Made by a program: the position numbers and the translations under genes. The notes below the pieces were generated by a model that saw nothing but the letters and a program-made list of their open reading frames with translations, ran no database searches and was not told the DNA's origin. A stretch of 64,000 nt of DNA from positions 124,001 through 188,000 of the forward strand of contig CAOLHI010002113.1 in assembly GCA_948474755.1 (NCBI GenBank). The letters run 5' to 3'. Below, piece after piece: positions 1 to 11,766 of the stretch; position 1 is the first letter of the stretch; the number at the start of each line of letters is the position of its first letter. This stretch comes from Ctenosaura bakeri (lineage: Eukaryota; Chordata; Lepidosauria; Squamata; Iguanidae).

Positions 1-89
1 CCTCCTTTACCATATGATGTGATCACAAGTGATTTCATGCTTGGAACACAGAGCTACAAAAAGTTGTTTTGTTGCTGTTGTGGTGGTGG

Positions 90-90
<1 letters not shown>

Positions 91-125
<35 letters not shown>
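91..125. repeat. (GAT)n microsatellite
   Basis: About eleven to twelve uninterrupted GAT units, preceded by a short GGT run. The poly-Asp frame it produces is a by-product of the repeat and not a gene. Confidence 0.95.
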
Positions 126-126
<1 letters not shown>

Positions 127-547
127 AAAATCTACGCTTCAGATTGTTCCAGCACTGACCATGTGGGCTGCATGATTTGGAGACTTGACAATGTGGAAAT
201 TATTTTTTTTTAAGCTCTGTCAGGGAGTATACTGTAGTAATAGTACTAGTGGTGATGATAATGGAATGTCTGTGTGTCTGTAACAACAATAAATCATGGT
301 TGATGCCTCAAAATGTTGTCAATAGGTTTTAGTTTTGGGTTTTTTTGTCCAAGATGTGGTGCCAAGTTTCAAGCTGAAATTACAAATGAGGAGAGGGGAC
401 TAGCTAGGAAAAAGGGCAGACGGAATTTGTTGTTTTGGTTGTAATCCAAGTTACAGCACTCATGATCAAGTCAGACAGTTGGAATTCCGGATGGGAGGAT
501 TCCAAGAAGCAAGGTTAGGCCTGCAATAACTCAGTGGGATATCATGG
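126..547. other. Unrecognised AT-rich sequence
   Basis: No repeat family, exon or RNA that I recognise. Short T-runs only. Confidence 0.5.
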
Positions 548-806
548 GGGTGGGTGGGTGCGCGTGCATGCATGCATACATGCACTCCTTGAAGTCAGCT
601 GTTGACTTATGGTGACTCCATGAATTTCATAGGGTTTTCCTAGGCAAGGAATACTCAGAGATGGTTTTGCCATTTCCTTTCTCTGAAATGTAGCCTACAG
701 AACCTGCTATTCATTGGCAGTCTTCCGTCCAAGTATTAACCAGGGCTGACCATGTGTGTCTTCCAAGATCAGACAAGATCTGATGCTTTTACGGTATTTA
801 GCCCCT
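548..806 (-). mobile_element. 5S-rRNA-derived SINE, reverse orientation
   Basis: Read on the minus strand, the element starts near 806 with a head matching the internal promoter part of vertebrate 5S rRNA: GATCTTGTCTGATCTTGGAAG-like sequence, then a TGGTTAATACTTGGACGG-like segment that corresponds to the 5S TACTTGGATGGGAGACC region. The body follows (GGAAATGGCAAAACCATCTC, then a CCTATGAAATTCATGG-like stretch). The tail reads GTCACCATAAGTCAACAGCTGACTTC and ends in a TGCA/CA-rich tract at 549-586. This layout agrees with the squamate SINE class with a 5S head, a Sauria body and an RTE-like tail. It is a retroposon and not a functional 5S gene, because the 5' third of 5S is missing and the copy is diverged. 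Confidence 0.85.
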
Positions 807-1700
807 GGATATTCTGGTAGATGCTTCAAAATTTAACAGAATTTTCTTGGTTATTATTCGAGTTGCAGTTGCCATTTCAAATTACATTGCAAATGAGAAG
901 CTTCTTAGAAGCAAAAAAGGATGGCTGCCATAACCCAATGCGAAATAGTTTTTTGAAAGGCTAGTAATAGGACTGGGGTCATAGACACTGCTGCTAGGAT
1001 TTTGGAAGCAGGAGAGAATGAAGGTGCTAAGATGCTTAGATTCCTGATTTTTTTTTAAAGTGGAGGTGTGGAAAGGCAGAAGTCCCATGGACGCTTTTGG
1101 GGGTATTAGCTACAAGCTCATGCAGTACCAGGTACAGCTCAGCTAGTGCCACATAAATACCCCAGGGGCTACAATATTCTTTTTTAAAATTTGCACAGGC
1201 ATGTAATTAGCAAAGTTCAAAACCATAATTTTGTTTTGACAACACCCAGTGAACTCAAAACAATGACTACACCCTGCCAATTTAAAAATGGCCACTGGTG
1301 GCAAAGTTAAACCATTCAGTTGCAAGTAATTATGGTGTAAATCCATGTGGAGATGCGGGATACAAATAAATTCTATGTTGTTGTTGTTATTTCTTTTAGC
1401 ATTTTCTTTTAAATCTATCCTAGGTAAAGCCACAGTACAAACTTAACTATCCTTTCTGTAAGTTTCTTGAAGATGAAGATGATGTAAGAGACAGATCCTT
1501 GCATATGCTCAGGGGCCTGTACAGTAGCTTGGGAGAAGAGATGAGATACATTCATGGCCCTTTCTGCCTCTAAAGATGAAGGATCCATGTAATGATCAGT
1601 TCCTACTCTGTCCATTTGTCCGGAGTTCTTTTGGAAGTTCTTTACCTTAGGGATCACATCCCTTCATTTTTGGGATAGCAGATACTTACATCTAAGGTAA
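807..1700. other. Unrecognised sequence
   Basis: No recognisable coding, RNA or repeat signal. Open frames here are under 100 codons with no family resemblance. Confidence 0.5.
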
Positions 1701-1905
1701 AGAGCCCTGGTGGCACAGTGGTTGAATGCTGGTGCTGCAGCCACAAGGTTGTGAGTTTGATCCTGCTGGGCTTCAGGTGGACTCAGCCTTTCCTTTTGCA
1801 GGTCGGTAAAATGAGTACCCAGCTTGTTGGGGGCAATTAGCTAACATGCTTAGAGATCACTTAGCTGATAAGCGGTATAGAAATACACATGCTATTGCTA
1901 ATGCA
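1701..1905 (+). mobile_element. tRNA-derived SINE
   Basis: The head GAGCCCTGGTGGCACAGTGG carries an A-box-like segment. It is followed by GGTTGTGAGTTTGATCC (B-box-like), the body segment CAGGTCGGTAAAATGAGTAC, and a tail AAGCGGTATAGAAATACA. A second copy with the same order of blocks lies at 16672-16921, which establishes the family inside this window. The present copy has lost the terminal A-rich repeat. Confidence 0.9.
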
Positions 1906-3866
1906 AAGCAGCCCTCCCAATAAGTCCCAAGCCTAAAATACCACCATTTTGGTATTTTAATATTGTATGGGAGAAACATTTCACTCTTTTACACACTGAC
2001 AAAATTTTACAAACTCTGTTGTCCCCAACGAAGTGTCACTTTCCTCCTGAAGGAAATAGCATGAATGACATTTAGCCGTTCCATGGAAGAATGATGCTCA
2101 ACAACCTGTATTGATTTTAGTTACCTTCATGTGTACTTTTCCCAGGGGTATGATATTTTATGACATAGACCAACCAGAGGTGTACACAATATTCCAAAAG
2201 TGGCTTCCTTGTGGACTTGTGTATAATACCCTACTGTCTGTGTAAGGTCAGGTTCTGCTCACCACCCTCTCCCGATAATGAAAATGAGCAGGACCCCTTC
2301 CTTTCTGTTTTGTTTGGGGCTGGGAAAGGTCAGGAGGGTCTCTGCAGTTCTCCTGAGCTGTGAGGAAGTGGTGCTATGTACTGACTGGCAAAATCCATGC
2401 TCCTTCTACTTCACTGAGCTGGTGTGGATAGCTGGGGATTTGCTATTTGGGCATCGGAAGGTCCAGTGCTCTGGGCAGCAGAAGCACTGTGTAGTGCCAA
2501 AAGAAACCCCAGGCTCCCCATGAGCTGTCAAAGTTTCCAATTTTTATAGCATTATCCACATGAGGACTTGCCAAGTCACCTTTGTAATCTTTGGTGAGGA
2601 CATTTCTCGTAAGTTGAAAGCTGAAGTATAAAATGTCTACTAGTTTCTCCTCCCTCAACCTCCAGCCAATCTACATGATTGTACTAGCCTCAAAAATTCT
2701 GCAAAGCATGTGAAGTAAGGCTTCTCTTTCAAGAAGCCGTGGCTGCTCTTTTACAGTAGGGTTTGTTCTACTATACGTATTTAACATCTCTAGCTTTAAT
2801 AACACTTTCTAACTCAACTGTGTTAAGCATTTTATTGGAAATTGTGTTGCAGTGTTTTTAAAGTGAACTCTTGCAATTTCCTGAAAGATTTTGCTGAATT
2901 TTTAAGTTATCAGTTCATCTTTTCTATGGAGCATTTAAGAAGCTCAAACTGTAGAAAAATCAGGTAGGGTCAGGCTAAGTTACCACTGGTCACTTGGCCA
3001 ATGTGTTTCTGCACTCTCTTCTGTTCCATGAACATGTAAACTGCACTGTAATTGATTAGATAACTTTTACAAGCATAAATCCATGATTAACATAGTCTTC
3101 TGCCATTTTCAGTACCAGGTCCTGCTAATTATACTTTATGTAATCAGTTTTCCAAGTTTTGTGTAATTGGTTAAGTATGTGAGTAAGGTAGGAACAAGTG
3201 TGTGTGTATAGAGCAAACATTATGGGTACTTGTAGCAGGCAGAGTGCATTATTTGCTGTATTTTCTACAGGTTGTGCTGAAGCTTTAAAGAACAAACCAA
3301 CCTTCACCTTTGCAGAATAAATCAGCATATTGGTGGTAGGCAAGGAAGCTTGAGTTTGTCAGTTTCAAGCACACAAAAACTTAAATGCTATCAGTTTTTT
3401 GAAACCTGTCTTCCTCTTAGATAACTACAGTTTTCAATTTTTGTTCTATAGAATCATGTAGCTGAAAGAGGCCACAAGGGTCATCAAGCCTGACCGAAAT
3501 TTGCAGGTGTGAGCTCAACCTCAGAGCCTCGTAATTTCTCTCACCTGCATTTCTCCAAATTTTTCCATGATTCTCAAAGTGGAGACAGCACTGCAGACAC
3601 TTGTAGTGGAGGACACCATTATAAAGCAATCACATGAGATGTTCTTTGATTATACAGGCTTGACTGAGATTTGTTTTTGGATGAAGGAAATGCCAAGGAG
3701 CTAGAGGAGAGTGCGTTCCTGTAAATTGTTGTGCCTGCTTTGAAAGACAGAAATGATACCAAAATAATTCTTCAGTGCTAGTTGAATCAGAATCTTTTCT
3801 CAAATTGGCTGTAGTTTAGAATTACCAATTTTCTGAGAGATCAAGATCTTGGATTGGAGTAGGGTT
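1906..3866. other. Unrecognised sequence
   Basis: About 2 kb with no repeat family, splice-flanked frame or RNA I can name. A 71-81 codon frame near 2280-2650 on each strand has no motif support. Confidence 0.45.
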
Positions 3867-4030
3867 CTACTTATTTATTTGTTAAATTTAAATCCTGCAA
3901 CCTCCCCAGCTCAATATTGCACAGGTGGCTGATTTTTTTAAAAAAGAATACAATAAATCAAATTAGTAAAGTAATAAAAATGGAGAACATATAAAACATG
4001 ATAAATAAAGAGGGCAAATAAAGGATTTTG
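3867..4030 (-). mobile_element. LINE (L2-like) 3' tail relic
   Basis: On the plus strand the text runs from an ATTTATTTG-type start through an AATCCTGCAACCTCCCC block into AAT/AAA-rich sequence. The same block order (a reversed tail of the form 'cccaccttt...', then aaaata-rich sequence) occurs at 15008, 20975, 24843, 34301 and 46084. Decayed; the assignment rests on that shared layout. Confidence 0.45.
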
Positions 4031-4075
4031 TTGGTACTGAAAGGTTTTTGAAGCTATGAGTGCAAAAAGGTCTTT

Positions 4076-4146
4076 TTGTGTGTGCATGCACCTTCAAGTT
4101 GTCTGTTGACTTATGATGACACTATGAATTTCATAGGGTTTTCTTA
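4076..4146 (-). mobile_element. SINE 3' tail fragment
   Basis: Reverse copy of the tail seen at 548-806: CACCTTCAAGTTGTCTGTTG, then GACTTATGATGACACTATG and AATTTCATAGGGTTTTC. The head is missing, so it cannot be assigned to the 5S-headed or the tRNA-headed family. Confidence 0.8.
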
Positions 4147-6775
4147 TACTTGGTGCCAAAATTATGACAGAAATGCAGACACTAAGTGAGCTTCGCTGGG
4201 GAGAGCTTTCCAGTGCTTACTAGATACCCCAACCTGAAAAATGTATATCTGATTGCCTCCTCAAGCACACATGAAGAATGTGTGGCTTTCATGTTGCTAG
4301 AGTGTAACTCCCATTCTAACTGCCCTTGCCTTCAGCTATGTTGGTTTGGGCAGTGTTCTGTACTCCTGCTCCATGGCTTTGTTGTCTCCTATAAATGAAG
4401 CCACACACAGTAGTTTGTGCTATCCACATGACTCATAATCTTGGTGTATAATCATGCATTGTAACATTTTTAGAGGTGGAGACCTACTTCAGAACTCAAT
4501 GGGTATTGCTACTTGACCCTGTTAATATCAGAGCCTGTGTACTTCTTCTGGGTTCCGTGGAGCCAATCATAAATGAATATTATAAACGCAATCAAAAGTT
4601 AAGTCAACCCACACATCAATACAACAAACTATATATTAAACTGAACACATATCTAGTTTCATAAAGGTTCCATGCATCCAATGAGGTACCAGTGCAAGAC
4701 GTCATTGCAGAAATATTTTGCCAGTGCTGCTCAGTGGTATAGTAAACATCTTCAGAGACATATCTGAAAGCCCTAAATGAAACATATAAAATAGGTGGAA
4801 ATGAATTATAAAAACTCCATTATAGGGAATTTACCCTTTTGTTGCCTCCTAAATGTGCAAAGAGAAAATCCTACTGCCTTATTCAAGGTGAAAAGGGCCT
4901 AATCTTTATCCCTGGCAACTGTAGCTGCTTTCCTCTTCAGCAGTCTCTTTCTTTCTGAACTAATCTAATGAGAACGGCATCTCTTTGAAGGGTACTGGAG
5001 TAAATCAAGGAGGCAGACATACCACAATGAATGAGCATTCTGCCTTTGCTACTAGAACACTGGGACACAACAGAGTTGAGTGGCCGTCTCTTTGAGAAGG
5101 GCCCAGTGGCTCTGTGTGGCAGTTTGGAGGCTGCTCTAGGAATAATCTTCCAGAAACATCTGAAACAAGATGGTGATGATGACAGTTCTGCACTGTTTCC
5201 TTCCTAACCCCCAAATATATCCGGTTGATGACAGATTTGGAAAAGGACATGGAAGAGTCATGGTTCTTGCATTGTAGAACCATTTGAAGGTACTGCTGCA
5301 TGTAATTGCATCTCTGAAGAGTGCAAATTTTGGGACTGGAAGAGAAGAGGACCCATGCTCAGAGTGTCTTGTCAGAAAGACAGAGCATAAATTAACAGAT
5401 TTCAGGAAAAATGTGAAGCTCCCATACACACCTGACTCATTTATACTTCTCATTCTTTCTATTTTGTCCACTGATGCCAAACCAGCAGTGTAGGAAGTAG
5501 TGATCTCTATGTGCCTTTTGAGATAGGAATATCTCAAAGGGGTGTCCATTCCTTGTGCTACCAGTTTATCATCTTGTCCTGTGAGGCTCATAATTTCCCT
5601 GCACATTTCATGCAGGAGGTAGGATTTATATCATGTCTTATGCATGAAGCCAATTTTTATGCTTGTCTAGAAGATCCGCTCTGGCTGGTGGAGTATTATA
5701 CTAAATAAGTAGGCTGCATGGCTGTGAAGAGTTGGATGGACATGTCGTGGAGTTTGAAATGAATAAAATGGTGAGGGTTTACAATCACTTCCCTTGCTGT
5801 GAACAGAAAGGCAAGGAAGGAATGCAATGGCACTCATGATAAACAACAGGGTAGACTGCGTCGTTCCCAGGTATGTTTGAGCTCAGGAACTGTGTAAAGT
5901 CTGTGTAAATAAGAGTGAAGAAAATCTGGCCAGAGGCACGTTGTGGGACAATCTGATTGGCTGTTGGTTTAGAGTGCTGCCAACTTTTTCTGCTACTTCC
6001 AGTTGTAAACCTATTGGGCTGGGTGCTCAGCTTTATAGTTGCCCCTTGATCCTTGTTTCCTTGATGTGCCTTTCTGTTGCCCTTCCTGACTGCACAAAGA
6101 AGAGACGCTTGGGAGGAGAGGTTAAGACTGCTGTCCTATTCCTTGGCAGGTGCTTTCCACTCCTCCTTTTTCCTTCCCTTAACCTTGATCTGCTGCCCAT
6201 AAACTCTTGTTATTATTAGTTTTTATCATATACTTCATCTTTCACAGGATTGTGTTCCTGTATTAGCACTCAGTCCCCCTGTAACAGGTGTAGCAGTGAG
6301 GGCAATCAAAAAGTAAGTAGAGGGGGGAATGATAACTTACAACAGCTTGTGCAGAACTTCTGGCAAGAAACTTCCTTTGCTCATCCTTAGTGACAGCCGT
6401 GTCCTTGTGGATGACTTATCTGCTTAAAACTATGCTGTTCAGTTGAGTGCTTGGAGAGCACCAGGAAAGGGAGTTCAGAGCTTTTGGAGTTGCTGGATCC
6501 TGAATCTCTACTTTGAATTTCTGTAATTCATTCCTGTCTTTATCAGACTGCAGATACTAAGCAATTGCAGGCAGAGTGCCTAGCTGCAGTGTCCTCCTCT
6601 GTGAGCTAAGAGAGTACTGCAAGGGAAGAGAAGACCACCAAAACAGCTGAAGTACTGACTCCATTTCTGTGTAATTATTCTCTGGTTGCAAGGTCTCATT
6701 TTGCACACTTGTTGAGTTGTATGAACTCTTTAGAACCTATCAGATGATTCTATGATGCACTCTTAAAGAATAAGC
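4147..6775. other. Unrecognised sequence
   Basis: About 2.6 kb. The longest frame (minus strand, 5136-5606, 156 codons) has no recognisable domain or codon bias. I see no repeat family that I can name. Confidence 0.45.
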
Positions 6776-6910
6776 CAGAGCTGGGGAAATTTGGCCTTCT
6801 AGATGTTGTTGGAGTACAACTCCCACCAGCCCCAGGTAGCATAGTCAGTGGCTGGGGATGATGAGAGTTGTAGTTCAGCAACATGGGGGGGCACAGGTTC
6901 CCTAGCCCTG
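6776..6910. mobile_element. Palindromic hAT-type MITE
   Basis: Ends CAGAGCTGGGGAA at the left and the reverse complement CAGGGCTAGGGAACC at the right form terminal inverted repeats. The arms continue inward as an imperfect palindrome (GTACAACTCCCACCAG against a reversed TACAACTCTCATCATC). The 8 bases on either side, GAATAAGC and GTAGAAGT, agree at 5 of 8 positions, compatible with a worn 8-bp hAT target duplication. It has no coding capacity. Related diverged copies lie at 15690, 19812, 24371, 45860 and 62078. Confidence 0.75.
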
Positions 6911-7235
6911 GTAGAAGTTATTGTTTATACAATAGTAGGTTAACCAAGATGTGCATTGAGTTGTCTGGTAATCTAGTATAATTACTGGGTTGCCTGGTAA
7001 TCTGTATCATTCTTCCAAGCGGTAGCAAGAATCTTGCCACTTTCTTGCTTCACCAGGTTGTTGATCAAATGGTGGCAAAGTGGTAAAAAGAAAATCTTTT
7101 AGTAGGATGGTGATCAACGGGATGATGGTGGGAGTATGGTAAAAATTCTTTGGTCGCTTAGTAGGATGGTGAGAGAGATTGTTTTCCAAGTGCAAATTTT
7201 AAATAGTGTGCATGTAATGGCAAACTTTAGCAGAA

Positions 7236-7349
7236 TTTGGAAAAGTTACTTTTGGGGCTACAGCTCCCCAAATCCCCAAACAGAATGGGCAATGACCATG
7301 TTCGCTAGGGGATTCTGGGAGTCATAATCCAAAATGTAACTTCTTCCAA
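7236..7349. mobile_element. Palindromic MITE (TTGGAAAAGTTAC ends)
   Basis: The left arm TTTGGAAAAGTTACTTTTGG pairs with the right arm, whose reverse complement begins TTGGAAGAAGTTACATTTTGG. Between them lie a GCTACAGCTCCCC block and a reversed GATTCTGGGAGTC block. One-sided fragments of the same family appear near 12900-12985, 23264-23330 and 44270-44350. Superfamily undetermined. Confidence 0.7.
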
Positions 7350-9384
7350 GCTCCAGTTAAAACCCCCCAAAATGCATGCCTTGTGAAGTTACCATATTTG
7401 ATAAATTATCTGCTCGTACTGAGATGGATGTTAATCTGATCCCACAGCACATACAGCTGTATTTATATGTCAGATTGTCTCTGTTCCCATACTCCTCTAT
7501 TCTTGATGTACTGTCTACATAAGGCTTTAATAGGCATATTCTGCAATTGTAGATAGGCTTCAAAGGGAAGACCTGTGGCTTTCATTTTCCAAGGGTACAA
7601 ATCACGTGGAATTTAGAGATTGTGCACTGCATCTTATGCCCATAGACAGTGGTGCAAACAAGCACTTCTTGGACTTTGGAAATTGGATCAGTGTCTAGCA
7701 TGTGTAGTTTTGACACCCCTCTCATGAAGATGTAGCTGTGTGTGGTTTGTGACTAACTTTGCTAGGCTCTAGACCTGTGGCAATGCAGAGTAGAGATGAG
7801 TCAGATCAACTTGCTTTTTCTTTCATGAATCTTGTCATAGATTGATCTCTAGATACTGAGGTTAATTAAGCTCATGAATGAGTGCCAATGAAGTACACTG
7901 AAATGGAAAATTATGAGATGGAAATGATAGGTGGAGGTTGCCTTAGACTGACATCCCACCCATGGTAGTTTCCTTTGTGGTGCTTGTTGCTTGACAAGGA
8001 AGCTTAGAATAAAGACAGTGACAGCAGAATTTAGATGCGTACACGGGCACATCTTTTCTGACACATCTCCTGAACACACCAAAACGTGGTACTGCTTGGA
8101 TGGAAGTATGGAGGAAGAAAAACTGTGATCTTTGATATCTAATGAAACATGGGATAAACCCCCATGAGAAAGCTGGTATTATTGCCTTCAGTAGATTGGA
8201 ACAGCTTCATTTTTCACCTGTGTTCTCCTCTATATTCTCAGTGAGGTCATCCAATCCCTGGTTTCTCGGTGTGAGCCTAGCTTACCACCAAAGAGACAAA
8301 GCAGGCTTTGATCTATTGTAGGTGATTAAACTCCTATCATCTAGACTGACAGCTTAATATACCTCAGCGAGGCAGTACTAAATTAGTTGTGTCTGTCTTG
8401 CCAAAGTTGCTGCAGCTGAAATGCCTTCTGACAGTTATTGGCACTTGGTACCCTTCCTCTTGTTTTAATATACAGTGAGGGCGGCTGCTCTCTTGGAGAT
8501 TCCAGGGCATCTGTCCTCATGTTTCATATAAACTGATCTAACGCTGCCGGAGTTACACACTCCCTCACTCTCTCTTTTGTCTTCCTTGAGTGGAAACAGC
8601 TGCTTTTGGTCTTGCTCCCAAGAATTGGCCAGCGCACACAGCCTGCTATGGTCTTGCTTGTCCATCTTCATATGTTCAGATGCTTCTGTGCGTTATTAAT
8701 ATCGACATGGATTTTCCATTTAATTTCAGCAGTGTTGTTGAATTTGAGTGTTTACAAAAGCCACGACCTTATTGAAAACTCTAGCAATAACCTAGAAGAG
8801 CCTTTCAAAATACCAGACACAATACCCTGTCTCCTGAGAGTGGCCAAGTATTCTTGTTTGTGGATGTGCATCTGACAAAATTAGCAGCTCTTTGTTCTGT
8901 GACTTAGAAAACCATCACTTCCAGTGGGGCTATGTAGGATGAGGAAATTTGGATATAGGGCCTTGAGTGTAATCCATTCCACTTTGGTTGCATCATGGCA
9001 GAGAAAGGAAAAAGTTAAGGCAGAGCCATTTCTCGTCTAAGTGAATTAAAAACACACCTATTTTTTTGAAGTTTAGGGTGTACTCCAGAGTCATGGAGTC
9101 AGGTTTATTAGGGTCTGACTACCTTTATATTTCCTGCTGTAGTAGATCAAGTACCTATTTATAGCTAGCTGGAATTGAGGCAGCCATTTGAGACTTGAAC
9201 CTACTACCTGCATGAATGTATCCAAATGCCTTAACCATCTGGACCTCACACCTGGATCTATGGATAGAAAATCTTATTCTTACATTATCTTTGACGACTT
9301 CTTTTAAAAAATGTTATACATGATGGAGATTCCACAAGTTGTCTGGGCGATATGAACCTTGTATTTACGCAAAAGCACAATATA
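7350..9384. other. Unrecognised sequence
   Basis: No recognisable repeat family or coding exon. Several overlapping frames of 60-90 codons at 8465-8875 lack any supporting motif. Confidence 0.45.
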
Positions 9385-9416
9385 GTAGTCCCTCCACTTT
9401 CGCATAGGTTTGGGGT

Positions 9417-9483
9417 GCACAGTTTTTTCACTTTTGCAAGGGTTCAGCACCCCTGAACCCTTGCAAAAGTGAAAAAACTGTGC
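9417..9483. repeat. Perfect 30-bp inverted repeat, 7-bp loop
   Basis: Positions 9417-9446 are the exact reverse complement of 9454-9483, with the loop GCACCCC between. Pairing stops at 9416/9484. The surrounding DNA is diverged, so perfect arms suggest recent origin or arm-to-arm correction. Confidence 0.95.
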
Positions 9484-9510
9484 TGTCCTTTCCAATCCCT
9501 TCTGGGGCTC

Positions 9511-9830
9511 CCCCCTTCCACTCCCTTGCCTTTTGCCCTGGTGCATGAGCCTTCCTTCTCTGCATCTGGGCAAAAGGCAAGGGAATGCAGGGGAGCACCA
9601 CACTTCAGTGAAGGAAGGTGCACATGTGCCTTCCACCCCCTTCCCTTGCCTTTTGCCTTGGGACGTGTTCTCTGCACTGGAGCCAAAGGCAAGGAAATGG
9701 ACGCAGGGCAGCACTGGAGACAGAGAAGGAAGGCATGTGTGTATCTTCCCCCTCCATTCCCTTGCCTTTTGTCTGGGTGCATGTGCTTTCTTCTCTGTGT
9801 CTGACAAAACTCAAGGGAATGGGAGGAAGA
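9511..9830. repeat. Tandem array of three ~116-120 bp units, each a hairpin
   Basis: Unit anchors CCCTTGCCTTTTG occur at 9523, 9643 and 9759, spaced 120 and 116 bp. In unit 1 the arm CCCTTGCCTTTTGCCC (9523-9538) is exactly complementary to GGGCAAAAGGCAAGGG (9568-9583). Units 2 and 3 keep worn versions of both arms. Confidence 0.9.
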
Positions 9831-9947
9831 GAATGGGGGAAGATATTGCATGCACCTCATGAATAATAAAATTCACAAAGATGGAACTGGTGAATATGGA
9901 GGGAAGGTTGTACGTGCACACGTAAATAGACATGTCTACATTTAAAT

Positions 9948-10185
9948 TCTTGGGGCTAAACTTTATAAAGTCCTAAATGATTTAGCATCCATCTGTCAGA
10001 AGAATACCTTCCCTCATATGTTCCTGCCTGATTATGAAACTCATCTTCAGAAGGTTTTTTTTGGATTCCACCACCCACAGATGTATCAAGGGTGGCTAAC
10101 ACTCTTAGCTGTAGTAGTTTTCTGTATGCAGGATGTTCTTTCAAGGGAGACCCACCTAACTAGACTTGGAAGCTGGTATTTTAGA
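9948..10185 (+). pseudogene. LINE ORF2 C-terminal relic (CR1/L2-like)
   Basis: The text AAAGTCCTAAATGATTTAGC followed about 150 bases later by a GGGAGACCCACCTAACTAG block matches the usual order at the 3' coding end of reptile CR1/L2-type LINEs: a 'KALNDL'-like start, then the region after the 'WNALP' motif. Several frame breaks are present. The assignment rests on my memory of the family layout and not on an alignment. Confidence 0.4.
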
Positions 10186-11373
10186 ATAGACAGAATTGGA
10201 TGATGGAAAGTTCACATGATTGTTCAGCCATGGATGATCCTGGTTCAACTGCCATGCAGCCTAATCTACCTCATGGGGTTTCTGCGAGCAACCAGACATC
10301 AAAGAGGAGAGGTCATAGGAGATCTGTCTCATTTTCTCTCACACCTGTCCAGAAGCAGCTATTCCAGTGCTCCTGCAGGGAGATTGATGGGACCATCTCC
10401 TTCTTTCCTTAAGGCATTATAATTCAAGATGACCATTTGAAATAACTTCAGAATGTTAAGAAGTGCTGAATAAGTGTACTTTTACCCCTCTTCCCACCCT
10501 ATCCATGTTTCTTTGTTTCTTTTGGACTTGGAGCCTATAGGCAAGGACTTACTATGTTTTTTTCTGGTGTCATGTCAATTGGTCTGGATGCTATTTCAAC
10601 TGTTGAGTGGAGCAAATATTAAGATAAAATGAATAGAAGTGGAGCTAATGACTCAAAAAGGGCCTTAACAGCACATGCTCCAAAGGAAAGAGAGTAACGG
10701 TAGAGTCATGCGCTTGCTTTGTGGCACCTACTAGATAAAGAACACTTCGTCAAATTTTAGCTTTCTAGTGAATATGCTTCCAGGTAATTTAGGAGTAGTG
10801 AACAAGGTAAGTCCATGGGGAAGTGCCCACTCCCTTCCTTGCCATAACTCAACAGTGGTGTTTTGTTTTACTTGTAATTAATTTCTTATTCAAATGAAAA
10901 ATTATTAACTTTCTATTAAGTACATTGTGCTGTAGTTGAATGTTATGAAGGCTAACTTAACTTCTTTTTTTTGAAGTGTGGGTTTAGCTGTTTAGTTATT
11001 TATATAGTTATGAGGGCATAGCCTCACTAAATGGAGAAGAAGTTAGTTCATGGTTTGGCTTACATCAGTGACAAGATGGTTGGAAGGAGAGCATTTTGTA
11101 TTACAAGCAGTGGCTTGTGACATTCTGACCCTTTTAGCTTGCATTTGTGAAAAACTGTAAAATCATCATATTTTTTAAAAAATATAACTAAGAGAGCAAC
11201 TAACTGCTGAGGGAAGGGCAACAGCCTTTGAAGTATAACCACAATTAATTATTTGAAGTTGTTTCCAAGCATCAGAAAGGGCTAGAGGAGATGGTTCTTG
11301 GGATGCATATGCCTATAAGTATTACAGTTGTTCTCTGGTTGGATCACTACGACTGGTCTTCCATATGTAATTA
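10186..11373. other. Unrecognised sequence
   Basis: No repeat or gene recognised. Two overlapping frames near 10200-10420 (about 70 codons) have no domain signal. Confidence 0.45.
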
Positions 11374-11764
11374 CAGTTATCCCTCCACATCTGCTAGGGT
11401 TAAGGGCATAGGACCCCTGTGAATGTGGAAAAACCATGAATAACTCTAGATCTTCCCAAACCATATTTGACACACTAAAGAAGTATGATCAGCACATTGA
11501 ACCCACCATGGATCCCTTTGAGGCATCAGGGTTCCTTCACGAGGCAGAAGTGGGTGGTCAGTGAGGCTTACTCCCACCCACCACCCACTGCTGCCCCACA
11601 GCATTTTTAATAGGGACTTACAAGCCTTGTTTGCAGTTTCTGAGTATCATGAGGCTTGCAGGCCCTATTAAAAATGGCACAGGGAAACAGCAAAGGTGAC
11701 AGCAAATAATCTGTGAATAATCAGATCTGCAAAAGTGAAACCCACAAATGTGGAGGGCTGACTG
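11374..11764. mobile_element. Tigger-like (Tc1/mariner) non-autonomous element, 391 bp
   Basis: The left end CAGTTATCCCTCCACATCTG and the reverse complement of the right end, CAGTCAGCCCTCCACATTTG, are terminal inverted repeats differing at few positions. Both sides are flanked by TA (11372-11373 and 11765-11766), the expected Tc1/mariner-superfamily target duplication. Subterminal AACCATGAATAACTC and TCTGTGAATAATCAG are also roughly mirrored. It encodes no transposase and would have moved using a relative's enzyme. Confidence 0.85.
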
Positions 11765-11766
11765 TA

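Larger units (their letters stand above)
9385..9911. mobile_element. Probable non-autonomous DNA transposon with hairpin-rich interior
   Basis: The left end TAGTAGTCCCTCCACTTTCG and the reverse complement of the right end, TACAACCTTCCCTCCATATTC, share the block TCCCTCCA and a TT(T/A)TTC-like continuation. The same TCCCTCCA block terminates the clearer Tigger-like element at 11374-11764. The interior holds a perfect 30-bp inverted repeat (9417-9483) and a three-unit hairpin array (9511-9830). All open frames here, including a 167-codon minus-strand frame, are translations of the repeats. The outer boundaries are my inference. Confidence 0.5.

Noticed and set aside
548..806. A 5S rRNA gene
   Set aside because: Only the middle of 5S is present, fused to a SINE body and tail; the same holds at 40744 and 42174.
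5136..5606. 156-codon minus-strand frame
   Set aside because: Longest non-repeat closed frame, but its composition is ordinary for non-coding DNA and it has no motif or conserved block.
9304..9860. Long overlapping frames on both strands (up to 167 codons)
   Set aside because: They are translations of the tandem hairpin array; similar lengths on both strands in several frames show that low stop density comes from the repeat.
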